Shown here: positions 1 through 5,756 of the stretch, in pieces
How the letters are laid out: each line of letters begins with the position of its first letter
How positions within the stretch are numbered: position 1 is the first letter of the stretch
NCBI GenBank assembly: GCA_017996845.1
Contig: JAGOGF010000079.1
Location: 1 to 11,704, forward strand
DNA length: 11,704 nt
Direction of reading: 5' to 3'
Origin: Butyrivibrio sp.
GTDB lineage: Bacteria; Bacillota_A; Clostridia; Lachnospirales; Lachnospiraceae
Program-made: the position numbers and the translations under genes
Notes under the pieces: generated by a model
The model's database searches: none
What the model was told of the DNA's origin: nothing
The model's input: only the letters and a program-made list of their open reading frames with translations

Positions 1-241
1 AATCCTGTGCCAGCAGGATACAGAATCCCTGTGCAGCAGCCTGTATGATACTCAGCATCAGATAATTGTACCAGTCAGCAACGCCAAGTGCTGCAAGGGC
101 ATTTACCCCCACTGCGCGTGATACGATCAGTGTATCGACAATGGTATATAGCTGCTGAAACATATTTCCCAGCATCAATGGAATACTGAATAAAAAAATC
201 AGTTTCGCAGGATTTCCTTCTGTCATTCGTCTCGTGTTCAT
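1..241 (-). CDS. MATE-family multidrug/Na+ antiporter, N-terminal part (runs off left edge)
   Basis: The minus strand encodes about 80 residues beginning MNTRRMTEGNPAKLI, followed by a first membrane helix and the typical MATE opening: small-residue-rich helices with MFQQLYTIVDTLIVSR and GVNALAALG. MATE proteins are inner-membrane exporters of cationic drugs and toxins driven by Na+ or H+ gradients, usually about 450 residues, so some 80% of this gene lies outside the window. The ATG at 241 is chosen because AGGAG (247-251) lies 5 nt upstream. A candidate promoter sits at 264-292. Family is clear from the N-terminal pattern; substrate cannot be told. It is not the same gene as the MATE fragment at the right edge: one is an N-terminus, the other a C-terminus. 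Confidence 0.88.
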   Translation of the reverse strand, partial: MNTRRMTEGNPAKLIFLFSIPLMLGNMFQQLYTIVDTLIVSRAVGVNALAALGVADWYNYLMLSIIQAAAQGFCILLAQD

Positions 242-263
242 GTCCGCTCCTGTCAACTTTGGT

Positions 264-292
264 ATTATTTTTGCACTATTTTTTCAAATCAA
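264..292 (-). promoter_or_regulatory. Candidate promoter of the left MATE gene
   Basis: On the minus strand TTGATT (287-292) and AATAAT (264-269) are separated by exactly 17 nt (-35 four of six, -10 five of six matches). A transcript starting near 257 would give a short leader holding the AGGAG ribosome site. Read by eye only. Confidence 0.45.
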
Positions 293-562
293 ATAATGAT
301 ATATTTTGAAATCACTATTTTTGTTATTGTAACATAATTTTTTAAAATATCTTGATACTCTTTATTCAAGGATTTCTTTCGATATCTTCTATATCAAAAT
401 CAAACATACTTTTTTATTTACTTTCTGTCTCCCACAATAATTTGTTGCATTATACACTTTTTGATGTTATATTTTAGCTACAAGCAAATGTTTTATTTTG
501 TTCGGTTATAGAAGATAACATTTTACTGATGTAACTACTAATTGTTACGGAGGAAAATGAAT
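293..562. other. AT-rich divergent intergenic region with two palindromes
   Basis: With the MATE promoter this forms a gene-free stretch of about 320 nt between divergent genes. It is very AT-rich with stops in all frames and no RNA gene I recognise. A plausible rightward promoter is TTGCAT (445-450), 17 nt, TATATT (468-473). Two perfect inverted repeats follow: GTTAT-N5-ATAAC (505-519) and GTAAC-N8-GTTAC (531-548). The second abuts the GGAGG ribosome site at 549-553, so it could be an operator or an RNA hairpin affecting translation of the next gene. Nothing else stands out. Confidence 0.4.
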
Positions 563-760
563 ATGAAAAACACTGATTTATGTATAAAGGAAAGGTATAT
601 TACTATGGCAGCTATATCAAAACCAGCATGTGGTGCATTCGTTTTGAGCAACGAGAAAGTTCCTGCTTTTTTGAGTAGAAAAGGGAATACTGCTTCAGAT
701 GCTATCAATAGGTTTAAACGCAAAGCAAATACTGATACATTTAGAAAAGAGCAAAAGTAA
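563..760 (+). CDS. Small basic protein, putative antitoxin-like partner of the GNAT downstream
   Basis: A 65-residue protein with C-terminal text NTASDAINRFKRKANTD, lysine/arginine-rich near its end. No domain is recognised with certainty. Two starts are possible. ATG 563 has GGAGG (549-553) at 9-nt spacing. ATG 605 has AAAGGAAAGG (586-595) at 9 nt and would give a 51-residue product starting MAAISKPACGAFVL. The stop codon TAA (758-760) shares its last base with the ATG of the next gene, so the two are probably translationally coupled. Small proteins directly upstream of GNAT genes are often antitoxins of GNAT toxin pairs (established for DUF1778/RHH systems). That this one is such a partner is inference from size, order and overlap. 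The palindromes upstream fit autoregulation. Confidence 0.6.
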   Translation: MKNTDLCIKERYITMAAISKPACGAFVLSNEKVPAFLSRKGNTASDAINRFKRKANTDTFRKEQK

Positions 761-1122
761 TGAATTATTTGTTTGGTGAAGAAATAGAATATAGTTTTGA
801 GTTACTCAAGCCTGAAGATATCACTATTCTTCAGGCTTTTTCTTGTGGAAACACACAGATGGATTATACTATACATAATGAATTGATCAAAAATGGGCGA
901 ATCAACTCAGATGACGGGCTACCCTTTAAAGTGTGGAATAAGGAAACCCAAGAACTGTATGCCATTGCTTCGTTGGCTACAGCAAATTATATTGTTCTGT
1001 ATGCCGACAAAAGTGCAAAGCATTTTTATGAAAGAAATTTATTTGAAGATTTTTCTGAATTTATGGAAAAGGAACAAAATATGGAAATAAATATGAATGA
1101 TCCAATGTTCTTGAGGCTGTAA
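760..1122 (+). pseudogene. GNAT acetyltransferase with internal deletion (probably inactive)
   Basis: The 120-residue product has the two ends of a GNAT protein of the toxin-like type. The start contains LQAFSCGNTQMDYTI (residues 24-38, the usual F-CGN--LD element) and then FKVWNKETQELYAIASLAT. The end contains ANYIVLYADKSAKHFYERN, the helix/strand that closes the fold, and terminates in NDPMFLRL. These two pieces are joined directly near residue 74 (about nt 979-988). The middle of the fold, including strand beta4 and the R/Q-x-x-G-x-G/A loop that binds the acetyl-CoA pyrophosphate, is absent. Relatives are roughly 165-180 residues, so about 45-60 are missing, in frame. Without the CoA loop, catalysis is unlikely. 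It is coupled to the small gene upstream by a one-base overlap. A remnant is most likely; a retained regulatory or binding role is possible. Confidence 0.65.
808..842 (+). terminator. Terminator-like hairpin inside the GNAT coding sequence
   Basis: AAGCCTGAAGA (808-818) and TCTTCAGGCTT (828-838) form a perfect 11-bp stem with a 9-nt loop, followed at once by more T residues (837-840 TTTT, then TCTT). This is the form of an intrinsic terminator, but it lies about 48 nt inside an open reading frame, encoding residues 17-27. It could attenuate transcription of the GNAT relative to the small gene upstream, or be chance in AT-rich coding DNA. Stem-T geometry is seen directly; function is inference. 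Confidence 0.35.
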
Positions 1123-1130
1123 CAATATGA

Positions 1131-1226
1131 GACAATATCTTTGAACAGCAAAATATATTTTACCCTAATATCAATGCTCCGCGCAACAATATACAAAGAG
1201 CACTAAAAAGTATCTTCAATAAATAA
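1131..1226 (+). other. Orphan 31-codon open stretch, possible C-terminal remnant of a lost gene
   Basis: Directly after a TGA at 1128-1130, a frame stays open for 31 codons to TAA at 1224-1226. It reads like the end of a real protein (…FYPNINAPRNNIQRAL, then a basic KSIFNK end), with no start codon or ribosome site. I do not recognise the parent family. It lies between the GNAT remnant and the broken end of the DUF3307 gene, which fits decayed accessory DNA. Confidence 0.25.
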
Positions 1227-1249
1227 TTTTATACAAAAAGCAGCTCATC

Positions 1250-1453
1250 CTATGCACTTTTATCATAATGAATAACTGATTGGGTAATTATTATCATTGC
1301 TGCCGCATATTTAAGCGAATGCAAAATTACCTCCGCATATCCCGTATTTCTGCTTTTTGCATCACTGCTTTTATGACTATCATTCTTTTCATTCTGAAAA
1401 TAGAAATCCCCTATAAAATGTCCTATACTAAGAATCAGCAGATCGTTAATCAT
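1250..1453 (-). pseudogene. DUF3307 membrane protein, truncated after the N-terminal fifth to third
   Basis: The 67-residue product opens MINDLLILSIGHFIGDFYFQ, which matches the hallmark start of DUF3307 membrane proteins: a hydrophobic helix with an H-x3-D pair (H12, D16). It continues into a second hydrophobic segment (HSLKYAAAMIIITQSV) and then stops. DUF3307 proteins normally run well beyond 100 residues with several helices. No continuation was found in the same frame below 1250, and the minus-strand frames there are interrupted. The ATG overlaps the end of the SatD gene by 8 nt, so translation would be coupled. SatD and DUF3307 genes are commonly neighbours, which supports both calls. 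The break faces the plus-strand island at 563-1226. A naturally short homologue cannot be excluded. Confidence 0.6.
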
Positions 1454-2117
1454 TTGCGTTACCCTCTCCTATTCTCTTTAACGCTTCTGAAATTGTTTCC
1501 TTCGCCTTTTCATAAGATAGATAATTACCGTCCGCAAGTCTTCGCGCCACGGTGGACTGTGACGTTTTCATTCGCTCTGCACATTCTTCCTGACTCCCTC
1601 CATTTTTTTCCATATCCCAGATCGTATATCTTTGCTTATCTGTCCAGTTCTCTTCCATTATTTTCAAAAGTGTCAGCATGGTGTTGATCTCTGTAATTTC
1701 AAAATGTTCTGCCTCATATTGTGCAAGTTTAATATCAGTCGCCTGCTTTTTTAATTTCTTTTCCTGCGCGCGCACCGCTTCAATGGATTCCCTCGCAGCG
1801 TAGTAGGCAGGTCCGTCCGCGCCAATTGCGGCTACAGAAATGACCGCCGTATTGATTTCTCCGACTCCGATGCCAAAACGCAGCTTTACAGGGTACATCT
1901 CACGCTGAATATATTTGATTATCTCATACAAATGCGAGCCCCTGTTTAACAGTCCCTGAAATTCATCTCCCAGTGTAATAATGAATTTTGCTGCAATATC
2001 CGCATGATATTGCTCATTGATCTGATTTAAAACAGCATTCAGACGCACTTGTATTTCCCTTCGTGTATCCATTTTTTTGGATGCCTTCATATCTCCGATG
2101 ATCGCTATATAATTCAT
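1446..2117 (-). CDS. SatD family protein with C-terminal helix-turn-helix
   Basis: A 223-residue protein beginning MNYIAIIGDMKASKK, the SatD-family signature; satD is known from the Streptococcus mutans acid-tolerance locus, with the biochemical role unsettled. Motifs in order: I-I-G-D9 near the start; KFIITLGDEFQGLL (44-57) with D51; RFGIGVGEI (80-88); and GADGPAYYAARESIEA (99-114) with R109. Their order and spacing resemble class III nucleotidyl cyclases (see findings). Residues about 161-197 (TIWDMEKNGGSQEECAERM… then SQSTVARRL) look like a helix-turn-helix of the type in SatD proteins. The start at 2117 is supported by GAGAGG about 7 nt upstream. Downstream it overlaps the DUF3307 remnant by 8 nt. 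The upstream region carries several ATGCG/CGCAT inverted repeats that the HTH could bind. Family assignment is strong; activity is inferred. Confidence 0.85.
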   Translation of the reverse strand: MNYIAIIGDMKASKKMDTRREIQVRLNAVLNQINEQYHADIAAKFIITLGDEFQGLLNRGSHLYEIIKYIQREMYPVKLRFGIGVGEINTAVISVAAIGADGPAYYAARESIEAVRAQEKKLKKQATDIKLAQYEAEHFEITEINTMLTLLKIMEENWTDKQRYTIWDMEKNGGSQEECAERMKTSQSTVARRLADGNYLSYEKAKETISEALKRIGEGNAND

Positions 2118-2484
2118 AAAAAATTCCTCTCTCTATATGAGCTATCGACCAATCATGCGTCAAATGCAAATATTCATGATTTACGCATAATTCTATTTTA
2201 TGTGCATTTTATGCATATTTATATATCATGCGTATTTTCCGCATATTTTTTCCATATGCAATATAATAGCATAATTATCTGCTAAAAGAAATGGCAGCTT
2301 AAAATCTTTTTCCTGCCATGAATTTTTATTCTATACTACAAAATACTTTATCCCATCACACAGCAAAGTTATAATGGAACAATCTGTTTCCTGTCCAAAT
2401 CCATCCGCATAATTTTATGACAGATAAAACAGAAATCAGACAAATTATTTTTCAGCATGCGCAAAACGCAGGAATAGAGGAATC
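2118..2484. promoter_or_regulatory. Divergent control region with ATGCG/CGCAT inverted repeats
   Basis: A gene-free 367-nt region between satD (minus) and the GNAT gene (plus). The satD half holds inverted repeats ATGCGT (2155-2160) / ACGCAT (2183-2188), and ATGCG-N7-CGCAT (2228-2244). A further TGCG-N5-CGCA (2458-2470) sits just upstream of the GNAT ribosome site, and related ATGCA/GCATA words lie between. A -35-like TTGACG on the minus strand (about 2157-2162) overlaps the first repeat, but its -10 is poor. Rightward, a perfect TATAAT (2370-2375) has a weak TTTATC 17 nt upstream. A hairpin ATGGCAG-N15-CTGCCAT (2291-2319) is of unknown purpose. Open frames here are AT-rich shadows without ribosome sites. 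Confidence 0.4.
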
Positions 2485-3234
2485 ATGAAAAATCCATATA
2501 TAAATATTCTGGAAAGACAGCTTGCAACAGACTATGACTGCACCCCTGAAGAAGTACATCGTTCGCAGAATATTTTTCGTCCGTTTAAATTAAACACAGA
2601 TGCGCGTCCCATCGGTAATGCCAATTCTCTTTTGAAAATTGCAGTTTATCGTGAGAAACTTCTGGTAATGGCTGATCCCGTCATAATGGACTGGTGCCAG
2701 GAAACCTTTGCCGGACGTTCCGGCACCTGGCTGTCCGAACCGGCAGGTCTGATCCGCATTCATCAGAAATTACAGGAATACGGTCAACGGCTTGCCGATA
2801 CCCATCACCATTACATTCCCGCTCCCAATCACAACTTGATTCCTTCCGGATTTGATGTAAAATGGTACGAAAAAGATCAGCTGGAAATCTTCCGCGGTGA
2901 TGAACGCTTTAATGAAGCACTTCTTTTTGATGAAAAATGTCCCGATATGCTCGCTGTATGTGCAGTTGACGGCGACACCATTCTGGGAATGGCTGCTGTT
3001 ACAAGAGACTGCCCTCTGTTATGGCAGATCGGTGTGAATGTCACAAATGAAGGATGCGGCAAAGGAATCGGAACCTATGTCACAACACTGCTGAAAGAAG
3101 AAGTGCTAAAACGCGGCATTATTCCCACCTATGCTACTGCAGAAAGTCATATCAAATCACAGAAAGTTGCTTTTCAGTCCGGATTTGAACCGATCTTTTA
3201 TGAACTGTTTTCACTGGAACAGGAGGAACGGTAA
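2485..3234 (+). CDS. GNAT family N-acetyltransferase with family-specific N-terminal domain
   Basis: A 249-residue cytosolic protein. The N-terminal half (NPYINILERQLATDYDCT near the start) is a conserved extension seen in a clostridial GNAT subgroup. The C-terminal part (about 140-249) is the acetyltransferase fold: strand AVCAVDGDTILGMAAV, strand QIGVNVTNEG, the acetyl-CoA loop GCGKGIG (190-196), helix TYVTTLLKEEVLKRG, then ATAESHIKSQKVAFQSGF typical of beta5-alpha4 and the closing strand. It would move an acetyl group from acetyl-CoA to an amine; the substrate is unknown. GAGGA ends a few nt before the ATG, which is the only good start. It is the first plus-strand gene after the divergent control region, and 103 nt separate it from the Nudix gene, with only a weak hairpin (3264-3286), so read-through is likely. 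Confidence 0.85.
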   Translation: MKNPYINILERQLATDYDCTPEEVHRSQNIFRPFKLNTDARPIGNANSLLKIAVYREKLLVMADPVIMDWCQETFAGRSGTWLSEPAGLIRIHQKLQEYGQRLADTHHHYIPAPNHNLIPSGFDVKWYEKDQLEIFRGDERFNEALLFDEKCPDMLAVCAVDGDTILGMAAVTRDCPLLWQIGVNVTNEGCGKGIGTYVTTLLKEEVLKRGIIPTYATAESHIKSQKVAFQSGFEPIFYELFSLEQEER

Positions 3235-3337
3235 CGGGAACCGGAATAGCAAACTACTGCGCAATCAGTCTGCTGCACTGCCTGATCGGCTTTTGAAACT
3301 GTATTGATTCCATATACAGACAGGAGGTACCTAAATC

Positions 3338-3907
3338 TTGAAATTATATGATCAGATTGTAAAATATACGCCCTATAATGAGCAGGAAATGTATGATAAA
3401 AAGCTGATTCTGTCCTGTCTGAAAAAAGAAAAACATATTTTTACAAGAAAGAATACTTTGGCACATATGACTGCTTCCGCCTGGGTCGTAAATCAGGATC
3501 ACACGAAAGTGCTGATGTGCTTCCACAATATTTACCATTCCTGGTCCTGGCTCGGCGGACATGCCGACGGTAAACGGGATCTTCTGAAAGTAGCGCTTCG
3601 TGAAGTGCAGGAAGAAAGCGGACTCCAAAATGTTCGACCGGTCAGCCCCGCTATCTTTTCACTGGAATCCTTAACCGTAGACGGCCATATTAAAAAGGGC
3701 GCTTATGTTTCTTCTCATCTTCATCTCAATATCACCTATCTGCTTGAAGCAAATGACAACGAACCCCTTATTCAAAAAACAGATGAGAACAGTGCACTTG
3801 CCTGGTTTACCCCTGCGCAGGCGGTTGCAGCATCTACCGAGCCCTGGTTTCAGGAACACATTTACGCAAAACTCAATCAAAAAATGAAAGAGATGGAGAA
3901 TATATAA
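3338..3907 (+). CDS. Nudix hydrolase, TTG start, variant Nudix box
   Basis: A 189-residue Nudix protein, which would hydrolyse a nucleoside diphosphate linked to another group; the substrate is not deducible. The box is GGHADGKRDLLKVALREVQEESGL in segments at 73-96. The REVQEE core (R88, E89, E92, E93) that binds Mg2+ is intact, but the Glu expected five residues after the first box glycine is Arg (R80). That Glu is mainly structural in the consensus, so activity may survive. Preceding text TASAWVVNQDHTKVLMCFHN is the usual strand pair. The start is TTG at 3338 because AGGAGG (3322-3327) lies 10 nt upstream and no ATG has a comparable site. The stop codon directly abuts the ATG of the next gene, itself a Nudix fusion, so the two are cotranscribed. 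Confidence 0.85.
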   Translation: MKLYDQIVKYTPYNEQEMYDKKLILSCLKKEKHIFTRKNTLAHMTASAWVVNQDHTKVLMCFHNIYHSWSWLGGHADGKRDLLKVALREVQEESGLQNVRPVSPAIFSLESLTVDGHIKKGAYVSSHLHLNITYLLEANDNEPLIQKTDENSALAWFTPAQAVAASTEPWFQEHIYAKLNQKMKEMENI

Positions 3908-4870
3908 ATGTATCAGGTAACATTTCCGGAACAGATTGACGATAATCTGCTGAAATTCGCCGTCATCGTATCAAAACAGCAGGGAAAATGGGTTTTCTGC
4001 AAGCACAAGGATCGTAACACATGGGAATGCCCTGGCGGTCACAGAGAAGCCGGAGAATCCATCGAAGAGGCCGCCAGACGTGAACTTTTTGAAGAAACCG
4101 GCGCACTCTCCTACCGTCTTTTTCCTGTCAGTGCCTACTCCTGCAGGAAAACATCCACTTCTGAGGCTGATTATGGAATGCTCTATTATGCAGAGATCAG
4201 TTCTCTGGGGCCGATTCCTCCTTTCGAAATTGAACGAATCGCATTGTTTGATGACCTGCCGGATCATTGGACCTATCCCGATATCCAGCCGCATCTTTTT
4301 TCACGCATCATGCAGACCCCTTTTCAGGATATCGCCGTTTTTTTCCCCGGCATCGGTTATGCCTGCTCACGCCCGCTCATGCAGAAATACATGGCCCGCT
4401 ACCGCTCACTGGGTTATCAGATTGTAACGCTTGATTTCTCAACGGTTTCTTTTCCTGCATCAAACGATCTGGATGCTGCGGTTCTGGCTGCCTGTCCGCA
4501 GACAGCGCTACAGCTTTCCGGAATAGATTTTATGAAATACCGTCATATTGTTTTTATATCCAAAAGTCTCGGAACCGCCTGTGCTGCCTGGTACGCACAG
4601 CAAATGCCGACAGTGCCTGCGCATCTGTTCCTGACTCCCCTTCCGCATACCCTTCGCAGCATTACAAACCCGTCACTTGTGCTTGGTATGGTCATCGGCA
4701 CACGGGATTCCTTCATCGATGCAGATACGGTGTGCGACTTTTGTCGTGAAAATAAAATTCCATGCCTTGTCATAACGGGCGCCGGACACAGTCTTACCAT
4801 AAAAGATGATGTACAGGAAACCGCCCGGATCGAAGAAACGCTTTTGCATATGGACGGAATTTATTTATGA
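3908..4870 (+). CDS. Nudix hydrolase fused to an alpha/beta-hydrolase
   Basis: A 320-residue two-domain protein. Residues about 14-130 are a Nudix domain with a textbook box at 44-66: G44-x5-E50-x7-R58-E59-L-F-E62-E63-T-G65. Residues about 140-320 form a compact alpha/beta-hydrolase: oxyanion-strand text FFPGIGYAC, nucleophile elbow ISKSLGTA with Ser220 (Ser replaces the usual first Gly), acid candidate Asp267 in GTRDSF, and His294 in GAGHS. All three triad candidates are in order, so both halves look active. Small stand-alone hydrolases of this type occur in Firmicutes; the fusion suggests that the Nudix product, or the group it releases, is the hydrolase substrate (inference). GGAG 9 nt before the ATG supports the start. 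Spacing to the next gene is 13 nt. No frameshift is apparent. Confidence 0.85.
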   Translation: MYQVTFPEQIDDNLLKFAVIVSKQQGKWVFCKHKDRNTWECPGGHREAGESIEEAARRELFEETGALSYRLFPVSAYSCRKTSTSEADYGMLYYAEISSLGPIPPFEIERIALFDDLPDHWTYPDIQPHLFSRIMQTPFQDIAVFFPGIGYACSRPLMQKYMARYRSLGYQIVTLDFSTVSFPASNDLDAAVLAACPQTALQLSGIDFMKYRHIVFISKSLGTACAAWYAQQMPTVPAHLFLTPLPHTLRSITNPSLVLGMVIGTRDSFIDADTVCDFCRENKIPCLVITGAGHSLTIKDDVQETARIEETLLHMDGIYL

Positions 4871-4883
4871 AAGGATTTTGTTT

Positions 4884-5699
4884 ATGAAATATACGATTGG
4901 TTCTCTCTATCTGTGCGTGAAAGATATGGACCGCGCCATTGCCTTTTATGAGAATTTTCTGGAACAGAAAGTGACCTGCAGGGACGAGATCTACAGTGTT
5001 TTTGATATTGCCGGTTTTCGCCTGGGACTGTTTGCCTATCAGAAGAAAAAGGAACCGCACACCTTTGGAGATAATTGCCTTCCCAGCATTGCCGTGGAGA
5101 ACCTGACTCTGCTAAAGCAAAAGCTTTTCGGGCTTACACTTTGCTTTCCTCTGACCAAAATCGGTGCGAACTGGGTTACGGAATTTATTGATTCGGAAGG
5201 TAATCATATTGAGCTGACTGCTCCGGCAGATGCTTTTGATGGGGTAAACAAAGAAATTCTGATCCGCGAAGCCGATATCCATTCTGCAGATGCACAGACG
5301 CTTCTATGCGAACTGAATGCAAAACTGACGAAAATTACCGGAGATGATGGAACCGTTCATTTCAAAAGTAAAGATGTAGCAACCGCCCGATCTGTCTTTC
5401 TGATCGCTTATCTGCATGGTGAGCCATACGGCTGCGGCGCTCTTCGCGAACTATCCGATGATACTGCTGAAGTAAAAAGAGTTTATGCAAGATCAAATTC
5501 CGTTGGGATCGGCAGCCGGATTTTGAACGCGTTAGAAGAAAATGCGCAGAAAATGAACTATCAAAACCTGCTCCTTGAAACGCGTGTTCAAAATACGACA
5601 GCTATTTCTTTTTATAACCGAAACGGCTATGAACACTGTGAAAATTATGGGGTGTATATTGGTGAAACACATTCCTATTGCTTCCGGAAAACACTATAA
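4884..5699 (+). CDS. VOC (glyoxalase-fold) domain fused to GNAT acetyltransferase domain
   Basis: A 271-residue fusion. Residues 3-113 are a VOC domain: SLYLCVKDMDRAIAFYENFL at the start and FIDSEGNHIELTAP (101-114) at the end, with Glu110 at the usual metal position. The first-strand metal ligand (normally His/Gln/Glu) appears replaced, so it may bind a ligand rather than catalyse, as antibiotic-binding VOC proteins do. Residues 125-271 are a GNAT domain: VFLIAYLHGEPYGCGAL, then VKRVYARSNSVGIGSRIL carrying the acetyl-CoA loop (the leading Gln/Arg-x-x-Gly is atypical but V-G-I-G is kept), then LLETRVQNTTAISFYNRNGY. The ATG at 4884 follows AAAGGA by 8-9 nt; an upstream in-frame ATG (4806) lies inside the preceding gene and lacks a site. 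Fourth gene of the cassette; likely a modifier of a small molecule held by the VOC half (inference). Confidence 0.85.
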   Translation: MKYTIGSLYLCVKDMDRAIAFYENFLEQKVTCRDEIYSVFDIAGFRLGLFAYQKKKEPHTFGDNCLPSIAVENLTLLKQKLFGLTLCFPLTKIGANWVTEFIDSEGNHIELTAPADAFDGVNKEILIREADIHSADAQTLLCELNAKLTKITGDDGTVHFKSKDVATARSVFLIAYLHGEPYGCGALRELSDDTAEVKRVYARSNSVGIGSRILNALEENAQKMNYQNLLLETRVQNTTAISFYNRNGYEHCENYGVYIGETHSYCFRKTL

Positions 5700-5756
5700 C
5701 TATTTTATATTTATGATAGAAACCTGTTTCGCACAGATGTTGTGCAGAAAGAAGAT

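Noticed and set aside
1280..1687. 135-codon plus-strand frame opposite satD and DUF3307
   Set aside because: It is antisense to two recognisable family members and its product has no plausible domain.
2049..2285. 78-codon plus-strand frame over the satD start and its upstream region
   Set aside because: AT-rich, Tyr/Phe/His-heavy composition, no ribosome site, and half of it is the reverse of satD.
2291..2319. Hairpin ATGGCAG-N15-CTGCCAT as a terminator
   Set aside because: The flanking genes diverge from this region, so nothing needs termination here; the stem is only 7 bp with a 15-nt loop and only a loose T run.
4806..4883. Upstream ATG extension of the VOC-GNAT gene
   Set aside because: It lies inside the preceding gene, has no ribosome site, and adds residues that are not part of a VOC domain; AAAGGA supports ATG 4884.
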